A stretch of DNA of 8,282 bases from an uncultured Prevotella sp. GTDB lineage: Bacteria > Bacteroidota > Bacteroidia > Bacteroidales > Bacteroidaceae. This document shows positions 1-7,159 of this stretch, piece after piece (the stretch's first letter is position 1; each line of letters opens with the position of its first letter). The notes under the pieces are model-generated. The model was not told where the DNA came from. It saw nothing but the letters and a program-made list of their open reading frames with translations, and did not search any database. The stretch is from the NCBI GenBank assembly GCA_900314365.1, contig OMVH01000154.1:1-8282 (forward strand), written 5' to 3'. The position numbers were made by a program, and so were the translations under genes.

Positions 1-286
1 AATCAGTAATCGCTGATATAACTGTTGATTATCCATAACTTGATGTCCTGCATTTAAAGGCTCTCTCGATATTACCAAATGCGTCACCCTAAATCTCTTG
101 CTTTTTCTTATAAGTTGCTGATTATCAATAACAGTATTCTATCTCAACAAAAAAGCGACGAAGTCGGGACCAGGTTGCATTTTCCAATCCTCCGAGCCGA
201 GAGCTGATTACAGCCGTATATGAAAGAGCAGAACAAGAAAAATGTGATTTTTTCCTTTCACATGTTCCTTTGTCGTAATAAATCAC
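1..286. other. AT-rich intergenic region upstream of the M16 peptidase
   Basis: No gene is supported here. The stretch is AT-rich with frequent stops. It contains an imperfect direct repeat: TGATTATCCATAAC at 26-39 and TGATTATCAATAAC at 119-132, matching at 13 of 14 bases. A 42-codon open frame runs from ATG 79 to TGA 207 (peptide begins MRHPKSLAF, ends FPILRAES). It has no promoter box or ribosome-binding signal, and its second half (about 143-207) is more GC-rich than its first. That second half also reads open in another frame, so I treat it as a sequence block and not as a gene. The gene that lies to the left is outside the window. Confidence 0.6.
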
Positions 287-294
287 TAACTTTG
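287..294 (+). promoter_or_regulatory. Bacteroidota-type promoter -7 box for the M16 peptidase
   Basis: TAACTTTG matches the TAnnTTTG -7 consensus of Bacteroidota primary-sigma promoters and is followed by C. It predicts transcription starting near 301 and a leader of about 33 bases before the ATG at 335. The upstream element is weak: a TTTG sits at 269-272, only 14 bases away instead of the usual 19-21. The box is clear, but promoter strength and the exact start are inferred. Confidence 0.6.
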
Positions 295-334
295 CAGTTA
301 TATATATAAGGTAGAAACCACAATTAAAAGATTT

Positions 335-3157
335 ATGAAACTTAGAAACTTTCTCGCAGCGATATTGCTCTTTGTTGCGGGTACGGCGATGGCCCAGCAG
401 ATGCCACCCGTTCCCCGCGATACGGCATATCGCGTAGGTAAGCTTTCAAACGGCCTGACCTACTACATCCGTTACAACAACTGGCCTGAGCACAGGGCAA
501 ACTTCTACATTGCCCAGAAGGTTGGTTCTATACAGGAAGAGGAAAGTCAGCGCGGTCTGGCCCACTTCTTGGAGCACATGGCCTTCAACGGAAGCGACCA
601 TTTCCCCGGCAACGCCCTCATTGAGTGGTGCCGTGCTGTGGGCATCGAGTTCGGCGGTGACCTCAATGCCTACACGGCCATCGACCAAACGGTCTACAAC
701 ATCGACAACGTGCCCACCACGCGTCCCGGTGCCGTAGACTCGTGTCTGCTCATCCTGCGCGACTGGTCGTGCGGACTGACCCTCGACCCGAAGGAGATTG
801 ACAAGGAGCGCGGCGTCATCCACGAGGAATGGCGTATGCGCACGAGCGCCTCAAGCCGCATGTTCGAGCGCAACCTGCCCAAGCTCTACCCCGGCAGCAA
901 GTACGGTGTGCGCTACCCTATCGGCCTGATGAGCGTTGTCGACAACTTCACTCCTAAAGAACTCATCAACTACTACCGCAAGTGGTACCATCCCGACCAC
1001 CAGGGTATCATCGTTGTCGGCGACGTGGATGTCGACAAAGTTGAGGCAGCCATCAAGAAGCTCTTCGGCTCCATCAAGAATCCCGCCAACGAGGCTCCGC
1101 TTGTGGACGAGCCCGTGCCCGACAATGCCGACCCCATCGTTGTGGTGGACAAGGATAAGGAGCTGCAGACACCTATGGTTGACCTGATGATAAAGCACGA
1201 TGTCTTCCCCGACAGTCTGAAGGGAAGCCCCATGTACCTCATCAACGAATACATCAAGCAGGCAGCACTGACGATGCTCAACCTGCGTCTCGACGAGGCC
1301 TCGAAGAAGGCCGGCAGCCCCTTTGTCAACGCTCAGGCCGACGATGGCTCCTACATCTACGCCAAGACCAAGGACTGCTTCGAGCTCAACGTTCTGCCTA
1401 AGGACATGGCTCACACTGCCGACGCGCTGAAGGCAGCCTACGTGGAGGCCCGCCGCGCTGCCCTCTTCGGCTTCACGCCTACGGAGTACAAGCGCTTCCA
1501 GGATGACTACATGAGTCAGCTCGACAAACAGTACAGCAACAAGGACAAGCGCTACAACGGCTATTTCTACTCGCAGTGCCTGGGCAACTTCTTACAGAAC
1601 GAGCCCATGCCGTCCATTGACTACACCTACCAGATAATGAAGCAGGTGGTGCCCATGATTCCTGCCGACGCCGTGAACGCCATCATGAAGGAGCTCGTGC
1701 CTGAGAACGACAGCAACATGGTGATTATCAACTTCAACATCGAGAAGGAAGGCAACGTCTATCCCACCGAGGCCCAGCTTCTCAATGCCATCAAGGCTGG
1801 CAGGGCTGAGAATATCACTGCTTATGTGGACAACGTGAAGAGCGAGCCGCTCATCACTCAGAAGCCCAAGGCTGGCACCATTAAGAAGGAAGAGAAGAAT
1901 GACCGCTTCGGCTACACCAAGCTCTACCTCTCCAACGGCGTGAGCGTCATCCTGAAGAAGACCGACTACAAGAAGGACCAGGTCATCATGACGGGAACCG
2001 GCGGCATGGGCGAGTGCGCCTATGGCAAGAACGACTTTGCCAACCTCAAAGCCTTCGACGACGTCATCGGCAACAGTGGTCTGGGCAACTTCACGCTCAC
2101 TGAACTGCAGAAGGCTATGGCCGGAAAGATAGCCAACGCCAACCTCACGATGGGCCAGCGGAGAATGGCCATCGACGGCAGCGCCACACCTAAGGACGTG
2201 GAGACAATGCTGCAGATGGCTTATCTCTACTTCACATCCATCAAGAAGGATACCGACTCCTACAGCAATCTCCTTCAGCAGTATGCCACGACACTGAAGA
2301 ACCGCAAGCTCTCACCTGAGCGTGCTCTCGGCGATTCGTTGACCGCCACCCTCTACCGTCACAACTGGCGGCAGGCTCCGCTCCTGGAAGAGAACATCAA
2401 GGACATCAACTACGACCGCATCCTGCAGATGGCTAAGGAGCGCACTGCCAACGCCCGCGGCTGGGAGTTCCAAATCATCGGCAACTTCGACGAGGCCACC
2501 ATCCGCAATCTTGTATGCCAGTACTTAGGTGCTCTGCCCGCAAAGGGTAAGGCCGAGACAGGCAAGCGCATCGTGACTCTTGAGACACGCAACGTGGAGA
2601 ACATCTTCAACCGCAAGATGGAGACTCCTAAGGCCAATGCCTACATGATATGGCTCAACGAGAAGATGCCGTTCTCACTGCCCACTTACATCCAGGCCAG
2701 TATGGCCGGACAGGTGCTCGAGATGATTTATCTGCAGAAGATTCGCGAGGATGCCAGTGCCGCCTACTCCTGCGGTGCCTATGGCGCTGCCACTCTCGAG
2801 GACGACGGCTATCACGTGGTGCAGATGTTAGGCGTCTGCCCGATGAAGCCCGAGAAGAAGGACATTGCTCTGAAGATTATGACCGACGAGGCCAACAACC
2901 TCGCCAAGAGCTGTGACGCTGAAAAGCTCGCCAAGGTGAAGACGCTCATGCTCAAGCAGATTGACGACCGCGCCAAGACCAACAGCTACTGGAGCAACAT
3001 CATCGAGTACTTCGACCGTATGCACGTGGACCTCTACACCGACTACAAGAAGGTGGTAGAGGCTCAGACTCCCGCCACGATTTCTGCTTTCATGAAGCAG
3101 TTCCTGGCCACAGGCAACAAGGTGACCGTTGTCATGCTGCCTGAGACGAACAAGTAA
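335..3157 (+). CDS. Secreted M16 family zinc metallopeptidase (PqqL-like, two-repeat)
   Basis: This 940-residue protein is a zinc-dependent endopeptidase of the pitrilysin/insulinase family (M16), probably degrading peptides in the periplasm. A signal peptide is visible at residues 1-20 (basic MKLR, hydrophobic core, then AMA before QQ), with no lipobox cysteine. The active N-terminal domain carries the inverted zinc motif HFLEH at 77-81 (H77 and H81 as ligands, E80 catalytic). E158 in DKERGVIHEEW lies exactly 76 residues after the motif, as expected for the third ligand. A second M16 half begins near residue 530 (FGYTKLYLSNGVSVIL) and lacks HxxEH, as in other full-length members where it is the non-catalytic half of the clamshell. 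Length fits the roughly 930-residue PqqL type. The ATG at 335 is chosen because it starts the signal peptide and follows a -7 box. It appears monocistronic, with a terminator just downstream. The substrate cannot be told from sequence. Confidence 0.95.
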   Translation: MKLRNFLAAILLFVAGTAMAQQMPPVPRDTAYRVGKLSNGLTYYIRYNNWPEHRANFYIAQKVGSIQEEESQRGLAHFLEHMAFNGSDHFPGNALIEWCRAVGIEFGGDLNAYTAIDQTVYNIDNVPTTRPGAVDSCLLILRDWSCGLTLDPKEIDKERGVIHEEWRMRTSASSRMFERNLPKLYPGSKYGVRYPIGLMSVVDNFTPKELINYYRKWYHPDHQGIIVVGDVDVDKVEAAIKKLFGSIKNPANEAPLVDEPVPDNADPIVVVDKDKELQTPMVDLMIKHDVFPDSLKGSPMYLINEYIKQAALTMLNLRLDEASKKAGSPFVNAQADDGSYIYAKTKDCFELNVLPKDMAHTADALKAAYVEARRAALFGFTPTEYKRFQDDYMSQLDKQYSNKDKRYNGYFYSQCLGNFLQNEPMPSIDYTYQIMKQVVPMIPADAVNAIMKELVPENDSNMVIINFNIEKEGNVYPTEAQLLNAIKAGRAENITAYVDNVKSEPLITQKPKAGTIKKEEKNDRFGYTKLYLSNGVSVILKKTDYKKDQVIMTGTGGMGECAYGKNDFANLKAFDDVIGNSGLGNFTLTELQKAMAGKIANANLTMGQRRMAIDGSATPKDVETMLQMAYLYFTSIKKDTDSYSNLLQQYATTLKNRKLSPERALGDSLTATLYRHNWRQAPLLEENIKDINYDRILQMAKERTANARGWEFQIIGNFDEATIRNLVCQYLGALPAKGKAETGKRIVTLETRNVENIFNRKMETPKANAYMIWLNEKMPFSLPTYIQASMAGQVLEMIYLQKIREDASAAYSCGAYGAATLEDDGYHVVQMLGVCPMKPEKKDIALKIMTDEANNLAKSCDAEKLAKVKTLMLKQIDDRAKTNSYWSNIIEYFDRMHVDLYTDYKKVVEAQTPATISAFMKQFLATGNKVTVVMLPETNK

Positions 3158-3180
3158 CCATAGCCTACTCATGATAATGT

Positions 3181-3220
3181 AAGGCCGGGCTCCCCGCATA
3201 AGGGGATGTCCGGCCTTTCT
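3181..3220 (+). terminator. Rho-independent terminator of the M16 peptidase gene
   Basis: AAGGCCGG (3181-3188) pairs perfectly with CCGGCCTT (3210-3217). An inner stem TCCCC (3191-3195) with GGGGA (3202-3206) closes a six-base loop. The hairpin ends in a short T-rich tail (TTTCT). It begins 24 bases after the peptidase stop codon. The outermost possible ATG of the next open frame (3206) falls inside this stem, which argues against that start. Confidence 0.85.
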
Positions 3221-3319
3221 CATGCAGTAGCAGCAGGTAAGTATTCCACGTGCAGGGCATGGCGTTGCGCCCGTGGCCGTCTGAATTCCGCAAACTTGCG
3301 AAAGAAAAACGCAAATTCC

Positions 3320-3350
3320 TTTGTCACTCTTTTCATTTCCACTATCTTTG
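3320..3350 (+). promoter_or_regulatory. Bacteroidota promoter for the symporter gene
   Basis: TTTG at 3320-3323 and TATCTTTG at 3343-3350 are separated by 19 bases, matching the Bacteroidota consensus TTTG-N19-21-TAnnTTTG. Transcription should start near 3357, leaving a leader of about 23 bases before the ATG at 3380. It lies inside the longer open frame from 3206, so it also decides the start codon. An inverted repeat CGCAA-ac-TTGCG (3289-3300) sits just upstream and could be an operator, but nothing more supports that. Confidence 0.8.
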
Positions 3351-3379
3351 CCAATAGTTACATCACAGAGCTTACACCA

Positions 3380-4561
3380 ATGGTAAAAACCAACAAACAC
3401 CACGTGGGTCTGCTTCCACAAGTCATCATTGCCATCATCCTCGGTGTGGCAACCAGCTATGTGCTGCCCGACTGGGGAATCCGCGTGTTCCTCACCTTCA
3501 ACGGCATCTTCGGACAGTTCCTCGGCTTTATGATTCCGCTCATCATCATAGGTCTCGTCACTCCGGCCATTGCCGACATCGGTCGCGGGGCGGGCCGACT
3601 GCTCGTAGTGACGGTGGCCCTGGCTTACGCCGACACTGTGATAGCGGGTCTTCTGGCCTACGGCACGGGGTCATGGCTCTTTCCCTCGATGGTGGACTCC
3701 GTTGGCACCATACCTCATGTGGAGAAAGGCTTAGCCCTGGAGCCATTCTTCTCCATTTCCATACCACCGCTGACAGGGGTCATGACGGGGCTTGTACTCT
3801 CGTTCATCGTCGGTCTCGGCATAGCCTACGGACGACTCACCACGCTGAAAAACTGTTTCGACGAGTTCAAGTACATTGTGGCAAAGGTCATTGACAAGGG
3901 CATCATCCCTTTCCTGCCCCTCTACATCTTCGGCATCTTCCTCAATATGACACACAACGGACAGGCCGGAAAAATAATGATGGTGTTCGCTCAGGTGGTA
4001 GTGGTCATCATCGTGCTCCACGTCTTCATCCTTGTCTACGAGTTCTGCATCGCCGGAGGCTTCGTGCGTCGCAATCCCTTCCGTCTGCTGTGGGCCATGC
4101 TTCCGGCCTATCTCACAGCCCTGGGCACAAGCTCGTCGGCAGCCACCATACCGGTGACACTGAAACAGACTATTCAGAACGGAGTGAGCAAGGACATCGC
4201 CGGCTTCACCATTCCGCTCTGTGCCACCATCCACATGAGTGGCAGCGTGATGAAGATAACGGCCTGTGCCCTCGTGATATGCCTCGTTACAGGTTTGCCT
4301 CATGGCTTTGGTCATTTCCTCTATTTCATTCTCATGTTAGGCATCTGCATCGTCGCCGCACCCGGTGTGCCCGGCGGCAGCATCATGGCCTCGTTGGGTG
4401 TGCTGGCCTCCATCCTCGGTTTCAACTCCGAGGCGCAAGCTCTCATGATAGCCCTCTATATCGCCATGGACAGCTTCGGAACAGCCTGCAACGTGACCGG
4501 CGACGGAGCCATCGCACTGATAGTCGACAAAATTTTCCACCGGCAGAAAGCGGCAAGCTGA
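3380..4561 (+). CDS. DAACS-family dicarboxylate/amino acid:cation symporter (divergent)
   Basis: This 393-residue inner-membrane protein belongs to the glutamate/dicarboxylate:cation symporter family (GltP, DctA, SstT; structure known from GltPh). It has many hydrophobic segments, the serine-rich re-entrant hairpin 1 signature GTSSSAATIPVT (249-260), the hairpin 2 segment PGVPGGS (328-334) and the last-helix motif DSFGTACNVTGD (364-375). Two family positions differ. The NMDG motif of helix 7 reads HMSG (285-288), and the arginine that holds acidic side chains in GltPh (R397) aligns with glycine (G367). The substrate is therefore probably not glutamate or aspartate, and ion coupling may differ. 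The start at 3380 is preferred over the in-frame ATG at 3206 because it gives a family-like N-terminus, a strong promoter lies just before it, and 3206 lies in a terminator. It seems to be transcribed alone; I see no convincing terminator after it. Confidence 0.9.
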   Translation: MVKTNKHHVGLLPQVIIAIILGVATSYVLPDWGIRVFLTFNGIFGQFLGFMIPLIIIGLVTPAIADIGRGAGRLLVVTVALAYADTVIAGLLAYGTGSWLFPSMVDSVGTIPHVEKGLALEPFFSISIPPLTGVMTGLVLSFIVGLGIAYGRLTTLKNCFDEFKYIVAKVIDKGIIPFLPLYIFGIFLNMTHNGQAGKIMMVFAQVVVVIIVLHVFILVYEFCIAGGFVRRNPFRLLWAMLPAYLTALGTSSSAATIPVTLKQTIQNGVSKDIAGFTIPLCATIHMSGSVMKITACALVICLVTGLPHGFGHFLYFILMLGICIVAAPGVPGGSIMASLGVLASILGFNSEAQALMIALYIAMDSFGTACNVTGDGAIALIVDKIFHRQKAAS

Positions 4562-4964
4562 AGGTTTGCACTGAATGGCACAGCCACAGGGGCAAGTGGA
4601 ACATTTTAGCGAAAAACATGTGCACATATCTCCAGCTTAGGAGAGGCCGTCGCAGCCTGCATGATGCGCTGTCACCGGACTGTGTTTTGCTTACCCCTTT
4701 TTAGCGTATCTCCTTTTGAGAAGCTCCCGACCTCCGAGGCCATTCCCCGTGGTATTGACAGGACGCTGTCCCCCAGGCTCGCTTCGCTCGCCAGATGCTT
4801 CCTGCGTCTATGATGAGAAACACTCTACGAACCCTTCTTATGTCATGTCTGTTAAAATATGATTGACAGATAGGCATGTCATACCCCAATTACATACACC
4901 TTTATATATATTGTAGGAAAAACTTAATGTATGTCATAATGTCTTTATTGTGGAATAGGATTTG
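4562..4964. other. Intergenic region with GC-rich island and ATGTCAT repeats
   Basis: I see no supported gene here. Around 4700-4810 the DNA is GC-richer than its surroundings and largely free of stops in several frames on both strands, including a 62-codon minus-strand frame (4701-4889) that matches nothing I recognise. The island holds CCTCCGAGG (4731-4739) and a small hairpin GACAG-gacg-CTGTC (4757-4770). Past it the DNA turns AT-rich, and ATGTCAT occurs three times in direct orientation (4840-4846, 4876-4882, 4931-4937) before the promoter box of the next gene. A dispersed intergenic repeat or untranslated RNA is possible but not shown. Confidence 0.5.
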
Positions 4965-4972
4965 TATCTTTG
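4965..4972 (+). promoter_or_regulatory. Promoter -7 box of the DUF3737/aminotransferase operon
   Basis: TATCTTTG followed by C matches the TAnnTTTG -7 consensus. Transcription would start near 4979, about 21 bases before the ATG at 5000. The -33 element is poor: ATTG at 4947-4950 is only 14 bases upstream. A TTG codon at 4970 that could extend the downstream frame lies within this box, so it cannot be the start of a protein made from this promoter. Confidence 0.7.
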
Positions 4973-4999
4973 CATATCAAAAACGAATTTCAGCACATT

Positions 5000-5860
5000 A
5001 TGGACAGAATACACGATTTGACTTTTGGAGGGGAGCGTCCCCTCTTCGGCACTCATGACGTCTTGCTCGACAACATCACCATCACAGACGGTGAATCGGG
5101 CATCAAATGCTGTCATGACCTTCAGTGCCGCGACAGCCGCTTCTATGGCAAATACCCCTGGTGGCACGTTGACCGCAGTCTGATTACCGGCTGCTATTTC
5201 GCACCCGAGAGTCGTTCGGCTATCTGGTACAGCAACGACATGGTGATGCGCGACTGCGTCATCGACGGACCAAAATTCTTCCGCGAGATGCGAAACCTGA
5301 CGATAGAGAACGTAACTATCAACGATGCCGATGAGACCTTCTGGCGCGTGAACGGATTGAAGGTCAAGAACCTGACCCTGCACGACGGTACCTATCCCTT
5401 CATGTTCTGCAATGACATCTATGTCGACGGTCTAAACTCTGATTCCAAATACGTCTTCCAGTACTGTAAGAACGTGGAAGTGCACAACGCGAAGATTACC
5501 ACCAAGGACAGTTTCTGGGAGTGTGACGGCGTGACTGTCTACGACTCCGAGCTCGACGGCGAATACTTAGGCTGGCACAGCAAGAATATCAAACTGGTGC
5601 GTTGCCACATCAGTGGGGAACAGCCGCTGTGCTACATGGACAACGTGACGCTCGAGGACTGCACCTTCGACGCAGCCTGCGACAGAGCCTTCGAGGACTG
5701 CACCAACATCCGCGCCTCCATCAACGGGACCATCACGAACATCAAGAACCCCATCTCGGGAACGATTGTCGCTGACAAGATAGGCAGCATCACGTACAAT
5801 GAGTTTGCTAAAGGCCACGACTGTGTCATCAGCGAAAGAAACCAGACTGCAACAGCTTGA
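5000..5860 (+). CDS. DUF3737 family right-handed beta-helix protein
   Basis: This 286-residue protein matches, by its recognisable pattern, the DUF3737 family, which has no established function. Landmarks are MDRIHDLTFGGERPLFG at the N-terminus, then GESGIK (31-36), GKYPWWH (50-56), AIWYSND (74-80), PKFFRE (91-96), ETFW (112-115), KDSFWECD (169-176), GEYLGWHSKN (187-196), GEQPLCY (206-212) and NPISG (250-254). Regular short repeats such as NLTIENVTI, NVEVHNAKI and NVTLEDCTF are spaced about 20 residues apart and look like coils of a parallel beta-helix, the fold of pectate lyases and other carbohydrate-active proteins. There is no signal peptide or membrane segment, so it is likely cytoplasmic. 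The ATG at 5000 is chosen because the upstream extension (TTG at 4970) lies in the promoter. The gene is 7 bp ahead of a PLP enzyme gene and is almost certainly cotranscribed with it. The conserved Trp, Tyr and His positions may form a binding groove (inference). Confidence 0.88.
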   Translation: MDRIHDLTFGGERPLFGTHDVLLDNITITDGESGIKCCHDLQCRDSRFYGKYPWWHVDRSLITGCYFAPESRSAIWYSNDMVMRDCVIDGPKFFREMRNLTIENVTINDADETFWRVNGLKVKNLTLHDGTYPFMFCNDIYVDGLNSDSKYVFQYCKNVEVHNAKITTKDSFWECDGVTVYDSELDGEYLGWHSKNIKLVRCHISGEQPLCYMDNVTLEDCTFDAACDRAFEDCTNIRASINGTITNIKNPISGTIVADKIGSITYNEFAKGHDCVISERNQTATA

Positions 5861-5867
5861 AAGAAAT

Positions 5868-7064
5868 ATGGGAAAATACGATTTCGACAAGATAGTGAAC
5901 CGCCGCGGCACTAACAGCTACAAATGGGACTTGGCAAAGGACGACGATGTGATTCCGATGTGGGTGGCCGATATGGACTTCGAGGTGGCACCGGCTATCT
6001 CGGCAGCTCTGCGCCGGCGGGTGGAGCACCCCGTCTTTGGCTATACGCTCGTCCCCGACAGCTACTATGATGCCGTGACGGGATGGTTCAGCCGTCGACA
6101 CGACTGGACGATACCGCGCGAGTGGCTGCTCTACACGTCGGGAGTGGTACCGGCTGTAAGCTGCAGCATCAAAGCCTTCACGCTACCGGGCGAGAAGGTG
6201 CTGCTACAGACGCCGGCCTACAACTGTTTCTTCTCTTCCGTGCGCAACCAAGGCTGCGAGGTGGTGGAGAATGAGCTTGTGCGCGAAGGCGACAGCTACC
6301 ACATCGACTTCGACGACTTCGAGCGTAAGTGCGCCGACGAGAAGACCACTGTCTTCGTACTCTGCAACCCACAGAATCCCACGGGGCGCGTGTGGACCCG
6401 GCAGGAACTGGAGACTATGGCCGACATCTGCCGCCGCCACAACGTGAAGGTCATCAGCGATGAGATTCACTGTGAGATTGTAATGCCCGGTCACCGGTAC
6501 ACTCCTTTCGGACTCATCGATGCCGACAACAGTGTGACGCTGAGCTCTCCCTCGAAGAGCTTCAACACGGCAGGACTGCAGATTGCCAACATCGTCTGCA
6601 AGAATCCGGAATGGCGCCGACGCATCAACCGAGTCATCAACATCTATGAGGTGTGCGACGTGAATCCTTTCGGGGTTGTGGCCCTGCAGGCAGCCTACAA
6701 CGAGAGCGAAGACTGGCTCGACGAAATGAATGCCTACGTTTGGGGCAACTACCGTTACCTGCGCGACTTCGTGCTGCGCGAGCTGCCCAAGGTGCAGGTG
6801 GTCAACATGGAAGGAACCTATCTGGCCTGGCTCGACATCGTGGGCTACGGGCTGAGCTCCGACGAAGCCGTGGACCTGCTCTTGAAAGAGGGACACGTGT
6901 TCGTAAGCAGCGGCACTCTCTATGGCAGAAAGGCCGGACAAGGCTATCTCCGAGTCAATCTGGCCTGCCCGCGCGCTACGCTCGAAGAGGGCTTGAAGCG
7001 CATGGCCGCAGTGCTCCAACAGCATGGAGGCGAAGACGAAGACTGCATGGGATGCAGAATGTAA
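5868..7064 (+). CDS. MalY/PatB-type PLP-dependent aminotransferase / cystathionine beta-lyase
   Basis: This 398-residue cytoplasmic enzyme is a fold-type I PLP protein of the MalY/PatB group. Characterised members cleave C-S bonds in cystathionine or cysteine conjugates and may also transaminate. The start reads YDFDKIVNRRGTNSYKWD, as is typical of the group, followed by PMWVADMDF (30-38), Y118 in TPAYNC, the cofactor motif CNPQNPTGR (166-174), SDEIHC (197-202), the Schiff-base lysine K230 in SSPSKSFNTAGLQ, and the carboxylate-binding arginine R362 in YLRVNLACPR. All catalytic positions are present. The ATG at 5868 is chosen because the 23 codons upstream (from 5799) overlap the previous gene and do not resemble the family. 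It starts 7 bp after the DUF3737 stop. Known MalY is about 390 residues; this one ends in a short acidic, cysteine-containing tail (EDEDCMGCRM). Whether it acts on cystathionine, cysteine or another substrate cannot be read from sequence. Confidence 0.92.
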   Translation: MGKYDFDKIVNRRGTNSYKWDLAKDDDVIPMWVADMDFEVAPAISAALRRRVEHPVFGYTLVPDSYYDAVTGWFSRRHDWTIPREWLLYTSGVVPAVSCSIKAFTLPGEKVLLQTPAYNCFFSSVRNQGCEVVENELVREGDSYHIDFDDFERKCADEKTTVFVLCNPQNPTGRVWTRQELETMADICRRHNVKVISDEIHCEIVMPGHRYTPFGLIDADNSVTLSSPSKSFNTAGLQIANIVCKNPEWRRRINRVINIYEVCDVNPFGVVALQAAYNESEDWLDEMNAYVWGNYRYLRDFVLRELPKVQVVNMEGTYLAWLDIVGYGLSSDEAVDLLLKEGHVFVSSGTLYGRKAGQGYLRVNLACPRATLEEGLKRMAAVLQQHGGEDEDCMGCRM

Positions 7065-7091
7065 TCGCCTATGCCGAGGATTGAGAGTTGA

Positions 7092-7146
7092 ATGATGTGG
7101 CGGCACTGATTACACAACCGACCACATCATACAATACTTTGCTTTT
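7092..7146 (+). terminator. Probable terminator of the DUF3737/aminotransferase operon
   Basis: ATGATGTGG (7092-7100) pairs perfectly with CCACATCAT (7122-7130), and CGG (7101-7103) with CCG (7118-7120) extends the stem across a one-base bulge. A T-run (7142-7146) follows, separated by 11 bases from the stem. It starts 27 bases after the aminotransferase stop codon. The gap before the T-run makes it less certain than the terminator at 3181. Confidence 0.5.
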
Positions 7147-7159
7147 TAGTTACACATGA

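Noticed and set aside
3206..3379. N-terminal extension of the symporter
   Set aside because: It begins in a terminator stem and contains the promoter; the added residues do not resemble a transporter N-terminus.
446..3421. Several long antisense or alternate-frame open frames across the M16 gene, for example 851-1414 and 2828-3421 on the minus strand
   Set aside because: They overlap a clear M16 peptidase gene, have no recognisable domains and reflect its codon bias in other frames. The frame ending at 3421 also crosses the terminator and promoter.
4584..4608. Possible terminator after the symporter: CCAC/GTGG stem followed by ATTTT
   Set aside because: A four-base stem with an eight-base loop is too weak to call.
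3731..4704. Alternate-frame open frames over the symporter (minus 3731-4315, plus 4090-4704)
   Set aside because: They are histidine- or arginine-rich shadow translations of a convincing membrane protein gene.
4701..4889. Minus-strand 62-codon frame in the intergenic gap
   Set aside because: No recognised domain, promoter box or family resemblance; treated as part of an unexplained GC-rich island instead.
4970..4999. TTG start extending the DUF3737 protein by 10 codons
   Set aside because: The TTG is part of the promoter -7 box, so it would lie upstream of the transcript.
5799..5867. Upstream ATG extending the PLP enzyme by 23 codons
   Set aside because: It overlaps the end of the DUF3737 gene, and the extra residues do not match the family start, while ATG 5868 does.
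6204..7106. 300-codon minus-strand frame opposite the PLP enzyme
   Set aside because: It lies antisense to a gene with complete catalytic motifs and contains no recognisable domain; a composition effect.
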